64,000 nt of DNA from Prosopocoilus inquinatus (GCA_036172665.1 CM069873.1:35144001-35208000); one strand, 5' to 3'. Positions 1-11,916 are shown, counted from the stretch's first letter. Notes: generated by a model not told the origin, from the sequence alone. Translations and numbers: made by a program.

Positions 1-4
1 ATGA

Positions 5-26
5 AACAACACGCATTAGCGTTGTT
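5..26. repeat. Imperfect dyad (potential hairpin) present in nearly every monomer
   Basis: The arms AACAAC (5-10) and GTTGTT (21-26) are perfectly complementary. Inside them GC (13-14) pairs with GC (19-20) around an ATTA loop, with AC bulged on the left. The outer arms are kept in almost all 429 units, while the inner bases vary (CGCATT, CGTATT, CCCATT, CCTATT, CGTACT on the left; AGCG, ACCG, ATCG, AACG on the right). Short dyads are a known feature of several centromeric satellites, but extrusion here is not shown by sequence alone. Confidence 0.75.
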
Positions 27-75
27 CCTGTGATGTATCTAATCGATCCTTACTCATCTATCATGTTATTTGACG

Positions 76-92
76 TTTCGATGGACTCTAGT
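76..92 (+). other. Weak CENP-B-box-like motif, TTCG version
   Basis: The 17 bases TTTCGATGGACTCTAGT match seven of the nine fixed positions of the CENP-B box core (nTTCGnnnnAnnCGGGn): TTCG, the central A, and the first and last bases of CGGG. The two middle G positions are not matched. About half the monomers carry this TTCG form (types A, B, E, F, I, M, N, O, P, R, S, V, X, Z). The rest read TTTGGATGG (or TTTGAATGG), which removes the TTCG core. By rough chance arithmetic a 7-of-9 match is expected in an appreciable fraction of 149-bp units on either strand, so this is a candidate only. Confidence 0.3.
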
Positions 93-224
93 AACTCTGA
101 TGTGAGATACGAAGTTTTTGGACGCAGCAGGAGCTGGAAATAGTTTTAAACGAAACAACACGTATTAGCGTTGTTCCTGTGATGTATCTAATCGCTCCTT
201 ACTTAGCTACTATGTTATTTGACG

Positions 225-241
225 TTTCGATGGACTCCAGT
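225..241 (+). other. CENP-B-box-like motif, second monomer
   Basis: This is the same site one monomer on (149 bp downstream) in a type-B unit, reading TTTCGATGGACTCCAGT. It has the same seven of nine core matches, with CCAG instead of CTAG at the 3' end. It is listed to show that the TTCG form occurs in runs of adjacent units (A then B) followed by runs without it (C then D), rather than in strict alternation. Confidence 0.3.
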
Positions 242-1192
242 AACTCTAATGTGAGATACGAAATTTTCGGACGCAGCAGAAGCTGGAAATAGTTTTAAAC
301 GAAACAACACGTATTAGCGTTGTTCCTGTGATGTATCTAATCGATCCTTACTCATCTATCATGTTATTTGACGTTTGGATGGACTCCAGTAACTGATGTG
401 AGATACAAAGTTCTCGGACGCAGCAGAAGCTGGAAATAGTTTTGAACGAAACAACACGTATTAGCGTTGTTCCTGTGAGTATCTAATCGATCCTTACTTA
501 TCTATCATGTTATCTGACGTTTGGATGGACTCCAGTAACTCTGATGTGAGATACAATGTTTTCGGACGCAGCAGAAGCTGGAGATAGTTTTAAACGAAAC
601 AACACGCATTAGCGTTGTTCCTGTGATGTATCTAATCGATCCTTACTCATCTATCATGTTATTTGGCGTTTCGATGGACTCCAGTAACTCTGATGTGAGA
701 TACAAAGTTTTCGGACGCAGCAGAAGCTGGAAATAGTTTTGAACGAAACAACACGTATTAGCGTTGTTCCTGTGATGTATCTAATCGATCCTTACTTAGC
801 TACTATGTTATTTGACGTTTCGATGGACTCCAATAACTCTGATGTGAGATACAAAGTTTTTGGACGCAGCAGAAGCTGGAAATAGTTTTAAACGAAACAA
901 CACGCATTAGCGTTGTTCCTGTGATGTATCTAATCGATCCTTACTCATCTATCATGTTATTTGACGTTTGGATGGACTCCAGTAACTCTGATGTGAGATA
1001 CAAAGTTCTCGGACGCAGCAGAAGCTGGAAATAGTTTTGAACGAAACAACACCTATTAGCGTTGTTCCTGTGATGTATCTAATCGATCCTTACTCATCTA
1101 TCATGTTATTTGACGTTTGAATGGACTCCAGTAACTCTGATGTGAGATACAAAGTTCTCGGACGCAGCAGAAGCTGGAAATAGGTTTTGAAC

Positions 1193-1341
1193 GAAACAAC
1201 ACGTATTAGCGTTGTTCCTGTGATGTATCTAATCGATCCTTACTTATCTACTATGTTATTTGACGTTTCGATGGACTCCAGTAACTCTGATGTGAGATAC
1301 GAAGTTTTTGGACGCAGCAGGAGCTGGAAGTAGTTTTAAAC
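1193..1341. repeat. Monomer I: fusion of V-left and A-right halves
   Basis: The left half has the CTTATCTACTATG...TTTCG signature of V units. The right half has GAAGTTTTTGG...CAGGAGCTGGAAG of an A unit. At the equivalent place in the copy starting at 15,753, a separate V unit (16,943) and A unit (17,092) are both present, followed by the same J-K-L-M-N series. One unit was therefore lost here by an in-register join. The same fusion sits at 26,773, exactly 25,580 bp away, so the fusion predates that duplication. Confidence 0.75.
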
Positions 1342-3318
1342 GAAACAACACGTATTAGCGTTGTTCCTGTGATGTATCTAATCGATCCTTACTCATCTAT
1401 CATGTTATTTGACGTTTGGATGGACTATAGTAACTCTGATGTGAGATACAAAGTTCTCGGACGCAGCAGAAGCTGGAAATAGTTTTAAACGAAACAAAAC
1501 TTATTAGCGTTGTTCCTGTGATGTATCTAATCGATCCTTACTCATCTATCATGTTATTTGACGTTTGGATGGACTCCAGTAACTCTGATGTGAGATACAA
1601 AGTTCTCGGACGCAGCAGAAGCTGGAAATAGTTTTGAAGGAAACAACACGTATTAACGTTGTTACTGTGATGTATCTAATCGATCCTTACTTATCTATCA
1701 TGTTATTTGACGTTTGGATGGACTCCAGTAACTCTGATGTGAGATACAAAGTTATCGGACGCAGCAGAAGCTGGAGATAGTTTTAAACGAAACAACACGC
1801 ATTAGCGTTGTTCCTGTGATGTATCTAATCGATCCTTATTCATCTATCATGTTATTTGGCGTTTCGATGGACTCCAGTAACTCTGATGTGAGATACAAAG
1901 TTTTCGGACGCAGCAGAAGCTGGAAATAGTTTTGAACGAAACAACACGTATTACCGTTGTTCCTGTGATGTATCTAATCGATCCTTACTTAGCTACTATG
2001 TTATTTGAGGTTTCGATGGACTCCAATAACTCTGATGTGAGATACAAAGTTTTCGGACGCAGCAGAAGCTGGAAATAGTTTTAAACGAAACAACACGCAT
2101 TACCGTTGTTCCTGTGATGTATCTAATCGATCCTTGTATATCTATCATGTTATTTGACGTTTCGATGGACTCTAGTAATTCTGATGTGACATACGAAGTT
2201 TTTGGGCGCAGCAGGAGCTGGAAATAGTTTTAAAAGAAGCAACACGTATTAGCGTTGGTCCTGTGATGTATCTAATCGATCCTTACTTAGCTACTATGTT
2301 ATTTGACGTTTCGATGGACTCCAGTAACTCTAATGTGAGATACGAAATTTTCGGACGCAGCAGAAGCTGGAAATAGTTTTAAACGAAACAACACTTATTA
2401 GCGTTGTTCCTGTGATGTATCTAATCGATCCTTACTCATCTATCCTGTTATTTGACGTTTGGATGGACTCCAGTAACTCTGGTGTGAGATACAAAGTTCT
2501 CGGACGCAGCAGAAGCTGGAGATAGTTTTAAACGAAACAACACGCATTAGCGTTGTTCCTGTGATGTATCTAATCGATCCTTACTCATCTATCATGTTAT
2601 TTTTCGTTTCGATGGACTCCAGTAACTCTGATGTGAGATACAAAGCTTTCGGACGCAGCAGAAGCTGGAAATAGTTTTGAACGAAACAACACGTATTAGC
2701 GTTGTTCCTGTGATGTATCTAATCGATCCTTACTTAGCTACTATGTTATTTCACGCTTCGATGGACTCCAATAACTCTGATGTGAGATACAAAGTTTTCG
2801 GACGCAGCAGAAGCTGGAAATAGTTTTAAACGAAACAACACGCATTAGCGTTGTTCCTGTGATGTATCTAATCGATCCTTACTTATCTATCATGTTATTT
2901 GACGTTTGGATGGACTCCAGTAACTCTGATGTGAGATACAAAGTTCTCGGACGCAGCTGAAGCTAGAAATAGTTTTAAACGAAACAACACGCATTAGCGT
3001 TGTTCCTGTGATGTATTTAATCGATCCTTACTCATCTATCATGATATTTGACTTTTGAATGGACTCCAGTAACTCTGATGTGAGATACAAAGTTGTCGGA
3101 CGCAGCAGAAGCTGGAAATAGTTTTGAACGAAACAACACGTATTAGCGTTGTTCCTGTGATGTATCTAATCGATCCTTACTTATCTACTATGTTATTTGA
3201 CGTTTCGATGGACTCCAGTAACTCTGTTGTGAGATACGAAATTTTCGAACGCAGCAGAATCTGGAAATAGTTTTAAATGAAACAACACGCATTAGCGTTG
3301 TTCCTGTGATGTATCTAA

Positions 3319-3326
3319 TGGATCCT
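3319..3326. other. BamHI-type GGATCC variant marking A' and Z monomers
   Basis: Most units read TAATCGATCC (a ClaI site). A' and Z units read TAATGGATCC, giving a BamHI site instead. By eye these occur near 3,320, 4,659, 7,785, 18,474, 18,772, 19,219, 23,092, 24,431, 28,900, 29,792, 30,835, 33,069, 36,345, 44,236, 47,661, 52,533, 55,958, 58,299, 59,787 and 62,923. The Z unit at about 40,810 reads GGGTCC and has lost the site. Type-B units read ATCGCTCC and lack both sites. Confidence 0.85.
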
Positions 3327-5810
3327 TACTCATCTATCATGTTATTTGACGTTTCGATGGACTCTAGTAACTCTGATGTGAGATACGAAGTTTTTGGATG
3401 CAGCAGGAGCTGGAAATAGTTTTAAACGAAACAACACGTATTAGCGTTGTTCCTGTGATGTATCTAATCGCTCCTTACTTAGCTACTATGTTATTTGACG
3501 TTTCGATGGACTCCAGTAACTCTAATGTGAGATACGAAATTTTCGGACGCAGCAGAAGCTGGAAATAGTTTTAAACGAAACAACACGTATTAGCGTTGTT
3601 CCTGTGATGTATCTAATCGATCCTTACTCATCTATCATGTTATTTGACGTTTGGATGGACTCCAGTAACTGATGTGAGATACAAAGTTCTCGGACGCAGC
3701 AGAAGCTGGAAATAGTTTTGAACGAAACAACACGTATTAGCGTTGTTCCTGTGATGTATCTAATCGATCCTTACTTATCTATCATGTTATCTGACGTTTG
3801 GATGGACTCCAGTAACTCTGATGTGAGATACAATGTTTTCGGACGCAGCAGAAGCTGGAGATACTTTTAAACGAAACAACACGCATTAGCGTTGTTCCTG
3901 TGATGTATCTAATCGATCCTTACTCATCTATCATGTTATTTGGCGTTTCGATGGACTCCAGTAACTCTGATGTGAGATACAAAGTTTTCGGACGCAGCAG
4001 AAGCTGGAAATAGTTTTGAACGAAACAACACGTATTAGCGTTGTTCCTGTGATGTATCTAATCGATCCTTACTTAGCTACTATGTTATTTGACGTTTCGA
4101 TGGACTCCAATAACTCTGATGTGAGATACAAAGTTTTCGGACGCAGCAGAAGCTGGAAATAGTTTTAAACGAAACAACACGCATTAGCATTGTTCCTGTG
4201 ATGTATCTAATCGATCCTTACTCATCTATCATTATATTTGACGTTTGGATGGACTACAGTAACTCTGATGTGAGATACAAAGTTTACGGACGCAGCAGAA
4301 GCTGGAAATAGTTTTAATCGAAACAACACGCATTAGCGTTGTTCCTGTGATGTATCTAATCGATCCTTACTCATCTATCATGTTATTTGGCGTTTCGATG
4401 GACTCCAGAAACTTTGATGTGAGATACGAAGTTCTCGGACGCAGCTGAAGCTGGAAATAGTTTTAAATGAAACAACACGTACTAGCGTTGTTCCTGTGAT
4501 ATATCTAATCGATCCTTACTCATCTATCATGTTATTTGACGTTTGGATGGACTCCAGTAACTCTGATGTGAGGTACAAAGTTTTCGGACGCAGCAGAAGC
4601 TGGAAATAGTTTTAAATGAAACAACACCCATTAGCGTTGTTCCTGTGATGTATCTAATGGATCCTTACTCATATATCATGTTATTTGACGTTTCGATGGA
4701 CTCTAGTAACTCTGATGTGAGATACGAAGTTTTTGGACGCCGCAGGAGCTGGAAATAGTTTTAAACGAAACAACACGTATTAGCGTTGTTCCTGTGATGT
4801 ATCTAATCGATCCTTACTCATCTATCATGTTATTTGACGTTTGGATGGACTCCAGTAACTCTGATGTGAGATACAATGTTCTCGGACGCAGCAGAAGCTG
4901 GAAATAGTTTTGAACGAAACAACACGTATTAGCGTTGTTCCTGTGATGTATCTAATCGATCCTTACTCATCTATCATGTTATTTGACGTTTGGATGGACT
5001 CCAGTAACTCTGATGTGAGATACAAAGTATTCGGACGCAGCAGAAGCTGGAAATAGTTTTGAACGAAACAACACGTATTAGCGTTGTTCCTGTGATGTAT
5101 CTAATCGATCCTTACTCATCTATCATGTTATTTGGCGTTTCGATGGACTCCAGTAACTCTGATGTGAGATACAAAGTTTTCGGACGCAGCAGAAGCTGGA
5201 AATAGTTTTGAACGAAACAACACGTATTAGCGTTGTTCCTGTGATGTATCTAATCGATCCTTACTTAGCTACTATGTTATTTGACGTTTCGATGGACTCC
5301 AATAACTCTGATGTGAGATACAAAGTTTTCGGACGCAGCAGAAGCTGGAAATAGTTTTAAACGAAACAACACGCATTAGCGTTGTTCCTGTGATGTATCT
5401 AATCGATCCTTACTCATCTATCATTATATTTGACGTTTGGATGCGACTACAGTAACTCTGATGTGAAATACAAAGTTTACGGACGCAGCAGAAGCTGGAA
5501 ATAGTTTTAAACGAAACAACACGCATTACCGTTGTTCCTGTGATGTATCTAATCGATCCTTACTCATCTATCATTATATTTGACGTTTGGATGGACTACA
5601 GTAACTCTGATGTGAGATACAAAGTTCTCGGACGCAGCAGAAGCTGGAAATAGTTTTGAACGAAACAACACGTATTAGCGTTGTTCCTGTGATGTATCTA
5701 ATCGATCCTTACTTATCTACTATGTTATTTGACGTTTCGATGGACTCCAGTAACTCTGATGTGAGATACGAAATTTTCGAACGCAGCAGAATCTGGAAAT
5801 AGTTTTAAAT

Positions 5811-6404
5811 GAAACAACACGCATTAGCGTTGTTCCTGTGATGTATCTAATCGATCCTTACTCATCTATCATGTTATTTGACGTTTCGATGGACTCTAGT
5901 AACTCTGATGTGAGATACGAAGTTTTTGGACGCAGCAGGAGCTGGAAATAGTTTTAAACGAAACAACACGTATTAGCGTTGTTCCTGTGATGTATCTAAT
6001 CGCTCCTTACTTAGCTACTATGTTATTTGACGTTTCGATGGACTCCAGTAACTCTAATGTGAGATACGAAATTTTCGGACGCAGCAGAAGCTGGAAATAG
6101 TTTTAAACGAAACAACACGTATTAGCGTTGTTCCTGTGATGTATCTAATCGATCCTTACTCATCTATCATGTTATTTGAGGTTTGGATAGACTCCAGTAA
6201 CTGATGTGAGATACAAAGTTCTCGGACGCAGCAGAAGCTGGAAATAGTTTTGAACGAAACAACACGTATTAGCGTTGTTCCTGTGATGTATCTAATCGAT
6301 CCTTACTTATCTATCATGTTATCTGACGTTTGGATGGACTCCAGTAACTCTGATGTGAGATACAAAGTTCTCGGACGCAGCAGAAGCTGGAAATAGTTTT
6401 AAAC
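5811..6404. repeat. Restart of the 39-mer (A B C and a D/38 fusion)
   Basis: Four units restart the 39-mer: A, B (ATCGCTCC), C (2-bp deletion, with a private GAGGTTTGGATAG) and a unit whose left part is D (TTATCTGACG) but whose right part reads AAAGTTCTCGG instead of AATGTTTTCGG. The next unit is type 38 (CGCATTACCG). The D-to-38 switch joins this piece to the 22-mer that follows. Confidence 0.8.
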
Positions 6405-9400
6405 GAAACAACACGCATTACCGTTGTTCCTGTGATGTATCTAATCGATCCTTACTCATCTATCATTATATTTGACGTTTGGATGGACTACAGTAACTCT
6501 GATGTGAGATACAAAGTTCTCGGACGCAGCAGAAGCTGGAAATAGTTTTGAACGAAACAACACGTATTAGCGTTGTTCCTGTGATGTATCTAATCGATCC
6601 TTACTTATCTACTATGTTATTTGACGTTTCGATGGACTCCAGTAACTCTGATGTGAGATACGAAATTTTCGAACGCAGCAGAATCTGGAAATAGTTTTAA
6701 ATGAAACAACACGCATTAGCGTTGTTCCTGTGATGTATCTAATCGATCCTTACTCATCTATCATGTTATTTGACGTTTCGATGGACTCTAGTATCTCTGA
6801 TGTGAGATACGAAGTTTTTGGACGCAGCAGGAGCTGGAAATAGTTTTAAACGAAACAACACGTATTAGCGTTGTTCCTGTGATGTATCTAATTGCTCCTT
6901 ACTTAGCTACTATGTTATTTGACGTTTCGATGGACTCCAGTAACTCTAATGTGAGATACGAAATTTTCGGACGCAGCAGAAGCTGGAAATAGTTTTAAAC
7001 GAAACAACACGTATGAGCGTTGTTCCTGTGATGTATCTAATCGATCCTTACTCATCTATCATGTTATTTGACGTTTGGATGGACTCCAGTAACTGATGTG
7101 AGATACAAAGTTCTCGGACGCAGCAGAAGCTGGAAATAGTTTTGAACGAAACAACACGTATTAGCGTTGTTCCTGTGATGTATCTAATCGATCCTTACTT
7201 ATCTATCATGTTATCTGACGTTTGGATGGACTCCAGTAACTCTGATGTGAGATACAATGTTTTCGGACGCAGCAGAAGCTGGAGATAGTTTTAAACGAAA
7301 CAACACGCATTAGCGTTGTTCCTGTGATGTATCTAATCGATCCTTACTCATCTATCAAGTTAGTTGACGTTTCGATGGACTCTAGTAACTCTGATGTGAG
7401 ATACGAAGTTTTTGGACGCAGCAGGAGCTGGAAATAGTTTTGAACGAAACAACACGTATTAGCGTTGTTCCTGTGATGTATCTAATCGATCCTTACTTAT
7501 CTACTATGTTATTTGACGTTTCGATGGACTCCAGTAACTCTGATGTGAGATACAAAGTTCTCGGACGCAGCAGAAGCTGGAAATAGTTTTGAACGAAACA
7601 ACACGTACTAGCGTTGTTCCTGTGATATATCTAATCGATCCTTACTCATCTATCATGTTATTTGACGTTTGGATGGACTCCAGTAACTCTGATGTGAGGT
7701 ACAAAGTTTTCGGACGCAGCAGAAGCTGGAAATAGTTTTAAATGAAACAACACCCATTAGCGTTGTTCCTGTGATGTATCTAATGGATCCTTACTCATAT
7801 ATCATGTTATTTGACGTTTCGATGGACTCTAGTAACTCTGATGTGAGATACGAAGTTTTTGGACGCCGCAGGAGCTGGAAATAGTTTTAAACGAAACAAC
7901 ACGTATTAGCGTTGTTCCTGTGATGTATCTAATCGATCCTTACTCATCTATCATGTTATTTGACGTTTGGATGGACTCCAGTAACTCTGATGTGAGATAC
8001 AATGTTCTCGGACGCAGCAGAAACTGGAAATAGTTTTGAACGAAACAACACGTATTAGCGTTGTTCCTGTGATGTATCTAATCGATCCTTACTCATCTAT
8101 CATGTTATTTGACGTTTGGATGGACTCCAGTAACTCTGATGTGAGATACAAAGTATTCGGACGCAGCAGAAGCTGGAAATAGTTTTGAACGAAACAACAC
8201 GTATTAGCGTTGTTCCTGTGATGTATCTAATCGATCCTTACTCATCTATCATGTTATTTGGCGTTTCGATGGACTCCAGTAACTCTGATGTGAGATACAA
8301 AGTTTTCGGACGCAGCAGAAGCTGGAAATAGTTTTGAACGAAACAACACGTATTAGCGTTGTTCCTGTGATGTATCTAATCGATCCTTACTTAGCTACTA
8401 TGTTATTTGACGTTTCGATGGACTCCAATAACTCTGATGTGAGATACAAAGTTTTCGGACGCAGCAGAAGCTGGAAATAGTTTTAAACGAAACAACACGC
8501 ATTAGCGTTGTTCCTGTGATGTATCTAATCGATCCTTACTCATCTATCATTATATTTGACGTTTGGATGCGACTACAGTAACTCTGATGTGAAATACAAA
8601 GTTTACGGACGCAGCAGAAGCTGGAAATAGTTTTAAACGAAACAACACGCATTACCGTTGTTCCTGTGATGTATCTAATCGATCCTTACTCATCTATCAT
8701 TATATTTGACGTTTGGATGGACTACAGTAACTCTGATGTGAGATACAAAGTTCTCGGACGCAGCAGAAGCTGGAAATAGTTTTGAACGAAACAACACGTA
8801 TTAGCGTTGTTCCTGTGATGTATCTAATCGATCCTTACTTATCTACTATGTTATTTGACGTTTCGATGGACTCCAGTAACTCTGATGTGAGATACGAAAT
8901 TTTCGAACGCAGCAGAATCTGGAAATAGTTTTAAATGAAACAACACGCATTAGCGTTGTTCCTGTGATGTATCTAATCGATCCTTACTCATCTATCATGT
9001 TATTTGACGTTTCGATGGACTCTAGTAACTCTGATGTGAGATACGAAGTTTTTGGACGCAGCAGGAGCTGGAAATAGTTTTAAACGAAACAACACGTATT
9101 AGCGTTGTTCCTGTGATGTATCTAATCGCTCCTTACTTAGCTACTATGTTATTTGACGTTTCGATGGACTCCAGTAACTCTAATGTGAGATACGAAATTT
9201 TCGGACGCAGCAGAAGCTGGAAATAGTTTTAAACGAAACAACACGTATTAGCGTTGTTCCTGTGATGTATCTAATCGATCCTTACTCATCTATCATGTTA
9301 TTTGAGGTTTGGATGGACTCCAGTAACTGATGTGAGATACAAAGTTCTCGGACGCAGCAGAAGCTGGAAATAGTTTTGAACGAAACAACACGTATTAGCG

Positions 9401-9680
9401 TTGTTCCTGTGATGTATCTAATCGATCCTTACTTATCTATCATGTTATCTGACGTTTGGATGGACTCCAGTAACTCTGATGTGAGATACAATGTTTTCGG
9501 ACGCAGCAGAAGCTGGAAATAGTTTTGAACGAAACAACACGTATTAGCGTTGTTCCTGTGATGTATCTAATCGATCCTTACTCATCTATCATTATATTTG
9601 ACGTTTGGATGGGACTACAGTAACTCTGATGTGAAATACAAAGTTTACGGACGCAGCAGAAGCTGGAAATAGTTTTAAAC
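6405..9680. repeat. 22-monomer higher-order repeat, 3,276 bp (copy 1)
   Basis: The order is 38 V A B C D A* V* Y Z AA AB E F W' 38 V A B C D W''. The length is 22 x 149 = 3,278, plus 2 (extra base in W' and W''), minus 4 (two C units), which is 3,276. It shares rare markers with 31,689-34,964 at a constant offset of 25,284: ATTGCTCC (6,891), GTATGAGCG (7,011), CAAGTTAGTTG (7,355), CAGAAACTGG (8,027) and TTTGAGGTTTGG (about 9,300). The next unit, at 9,681, is again type 38. Confidence 0.88.
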
Positions 9681-10127
9681 GAAACAACACGCATTACCGT
9701 TGTTCCTGTGATGTATCTAATCGATCCTTACTCATCTATCATTATATTTGACGTTTGGATGGACTACAGTAACTCTGATGTGAGATACAAAGTTCTCGGA
9801 CGCAGCAGAAGCTGGAAATAGTTTTGAACGAAACAACACGTATTAGCGTTGTTCCTGTGATGTATCTAATCGATTCTTACTCATCTATCATGTTATTTGA
9901 CGTTTGGATGGACTCCAGTAACTCTGATGTGAGATACAAAGTTCTCGGACGCAGCAGAAGCTGGAAATAGTTTTGAACGAAACAACACGTATTAGCGTTG
10001 TTCCTGTGATGTATCTAATCGATCCTTACTTATCTACTATGTTATTTGACGTTTCGATGGACTCCAGTAACTCTGATGTGAGAGACGAAATTTTCGAACG
10101 CAGCAGAATCTGGAAATAGTTTTAAAT
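9681..10127. repeat. Junction units 38, G-like, V
   Basis: Unit 38 (9,681) still matches 34,965 at offset 25,284. The following unit (9,830) is G-like, with a private CGATTCTTAC, whereas the distant copy goes straight to V at 35,114. Near-identity with the 25-35 kb copy therefore ends at 9,829. V at 9,979 carries GAGAGACGAAATTTTCG, a sub-variant also seen at about 11,875, 15,555, 17,045 and 21,065. Confidence 0.78.
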
Positions 10128-11916
10128 GAAACAACACGCATTAGCGTTGTTCCTGTGATGTATCTAATCGATCCTTACTCATCTATAATGTTATTTGACG
10201 TTTCGATGGACTCTAGTAACTCTGATGTGAGATACGAAGTTTTTGGACGCAGCAGGAGCTGGAAATAGTTTTAAACGAAACAACACGTATTAGCGTTGTT
10301 CCTGTGATGTATCTAATCGATCCTTACTCATCTATCATGTTATTTGACGTTTGGATGGACTATAGTAACTCTGATGTGAGATACAAAGTTCTCGGACGCA
10401 GCAGAAGCTGGAAATAGTTTTAAACGAAACAAAACGCATTAGCGTTGTTCCTGTGATGTATCTAATCGATCCTTACTCATCTATCATGTTATTTGACGTT
10501 TGGATGGACTCCAGTAACTCTGATGTGAGATACAAAGTTCTCGGACGCAGCAGAAGCTGGAAATAGTTTTGAAGGAAACAACACGTATTAACGTTGTTCC
10601 TGTGATGTATCTAATCGATCCTTACTTATCTATCATGTTATTTGACGTTTGGATGGACTCCAGTAACTCTGATGTGAGATACAAAGTTTTCGGACGCAGC
10701 ATAAGCTGGAGATAGTTTTAAACGAAACAACACGCATTAGCGTTGTTCCTGTGATGTATCTAATCGATCCTTATTCATCTATCATGTTATTTGGCGTTTC
10801 GATGGACTCCAGTAACTCTGATGTGAGATACAAAGTTCTCGGACGCAGCAGAAGCTGGAAATAGTTTTAAACGAAACAACACGCATTACCGTTGTTCCTG
10901 TGATGTATCTAATCGATCCTTACTCATCTATCATGTTATTTGGCGTTTCGATGGACTCCAGTAACTCTGATGTGAGATACAAAGTTCTCGGACGCAGCAG
11001 AAGCTGGAAATAGTTTTAAACGAAACAACACGTATTAGCGTTGTTCCTGTGATGTATCTAATCGATCCTTGTTTATCTATCATGTTATTTGACGTTTCCA
11101 TGGACTCTAGTAATTCTGATGTGACATACGAAGTTTTTGGGCGCAGCAGGAGCTGGAAATAGTTTTAAAAGAAGCAACACGTATTAGCGTTGGTCCTGTG
11201 ATGTATCTAATCGATCCTTACTTAGCTACTATGTTATTTGACGTTTCGATGGACTCCAGTAACTCTAATGTGAGATACGAAATTTTCGGACGCAGCAGAA
11301 GCTGGAAATAGTTTTAAACGAAACAACACGTATTAGCGTTGTTCCTGTGATGTATCTAATCGATCCTTACTCATCTATCATGTTATTTGACGTTTGGATG
11401 GACTCTAGTAACTCTGATGTGAGATACGAAATTTTCGATCGTAGCAGAATCTGGAAATAGTTTTAAATGAAACAACACGCATTATCGTTGTTCCTGTGAT
11501 GTATCTAATCGATCCTTACTCATCTATCATGTTATTTGACGTTTGGATGGACTCCAGTAACTCTGATGTGAGATACAAAGTTCTCGGACGCAGCAGAAGC
11601 TGGAAATAGTTTTGAACGAAACAACACCTATTAGCGTTGTTCCTGTGATGTATCTAATCGATCCTTACTCATCTATCATGTTATTTGACGTTTGGATGGA
11701 CTCCAGTAACTCTGATGTGAGATACAAAGTTCTCGGACGCAGCAGAAGCTGGAAATAGGTTTTGAACGAAACAACACGTATTAGCGTTGTTCCTGTGATG
11801 TATCTAATCGATCCTTACTTATCTACTATGTTATTTGACGTTTCGATGGACTCCAGTAACTCTGATGTGAGAGACGAAATTTTCGAACGCAGCAGAATCT
11901 GGAAATAGTTTTAAAT
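10128..11916. repeat. 12-monomer segment A J K L M N' O P C/V G H V
   Basis: Twelve units span 1,789 bp, equal to 12 x 149 plus the extra G of the H unit. J is marked by GACTATAG, L by TATTAACGTTG, M by TTATTCATC, O by GTGACATACG and GGGCGCAGC, and P by GCGTTGGTCC. One unit (11,320) is a join of a C-like left half and a V-like right half reading TTCGATCGTAGCAG, which is seen nowhere else. Confidence 0.78.

Larger units (their letters stand above)
3..151 (+). repeat. Representative 149-bp monomer (type A)
   Basis: This is the first complete unit and a good example of the family. Counted by hand it has 59 G+C of 149 (39.6%). In order it carries an imperfect dyad (5-26), the conserved TGTTCCTGTGATG block, a ClaI site ATCGAT, a variable pyrimidine-rich block (CTCATCTATCATG here, CTTAGCTACTATG in others), the variable TTCG/TTGG site near unit position 75-78, a variable block before CGGACG (GAAGTTTTTGG here; AAAGTTCTCGG or AAATTTTCGG elsewhere), and the small palindrome CAGC-AGGA-GCTG. 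The unit length is close to nucleosome-core DNA (about 147 bp). Type A is recognised by CTCTAG and CAGGAGCTGG. Confidence 0.97.
3..5810. repeat. Complete 39-monomer higher-order repeat, 5,808 bp
   Basis: Reading diagnostic bases, the order is A B C D E F G H I J K L M N O P Q R S T U V A' B C D E F W X Y Z AA AB E F W' 38 V, after which A B C D begins again at 5,811. The length is 39 x 149 = 5,811, minus 4 (two C units lacking CT in TAACTGATG), minus 1 (GTGAGTATC in unit D), plus 1 (TAGGTTTT in H), plus 1 (GGATGCGAC in W'), which is exactly 5,808. Monomers 15-39 recur at 21,860-25,582, monomers 1-26 at 25,583-29,452, and monomers 23-39 at 39,431-41,962. It is therefore a real, repeatedly copied HOR. 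Confidence 0.88.

Noticed and set aside
74..92. tRNA-like B box (GGTTCGANNCC), which might indicate a SINE or Pol III origin
   Set aside because: Only the TTCGA core fits. The leading GG and trailing CC are not matched, and no A box lies at a suitable distance upstream.
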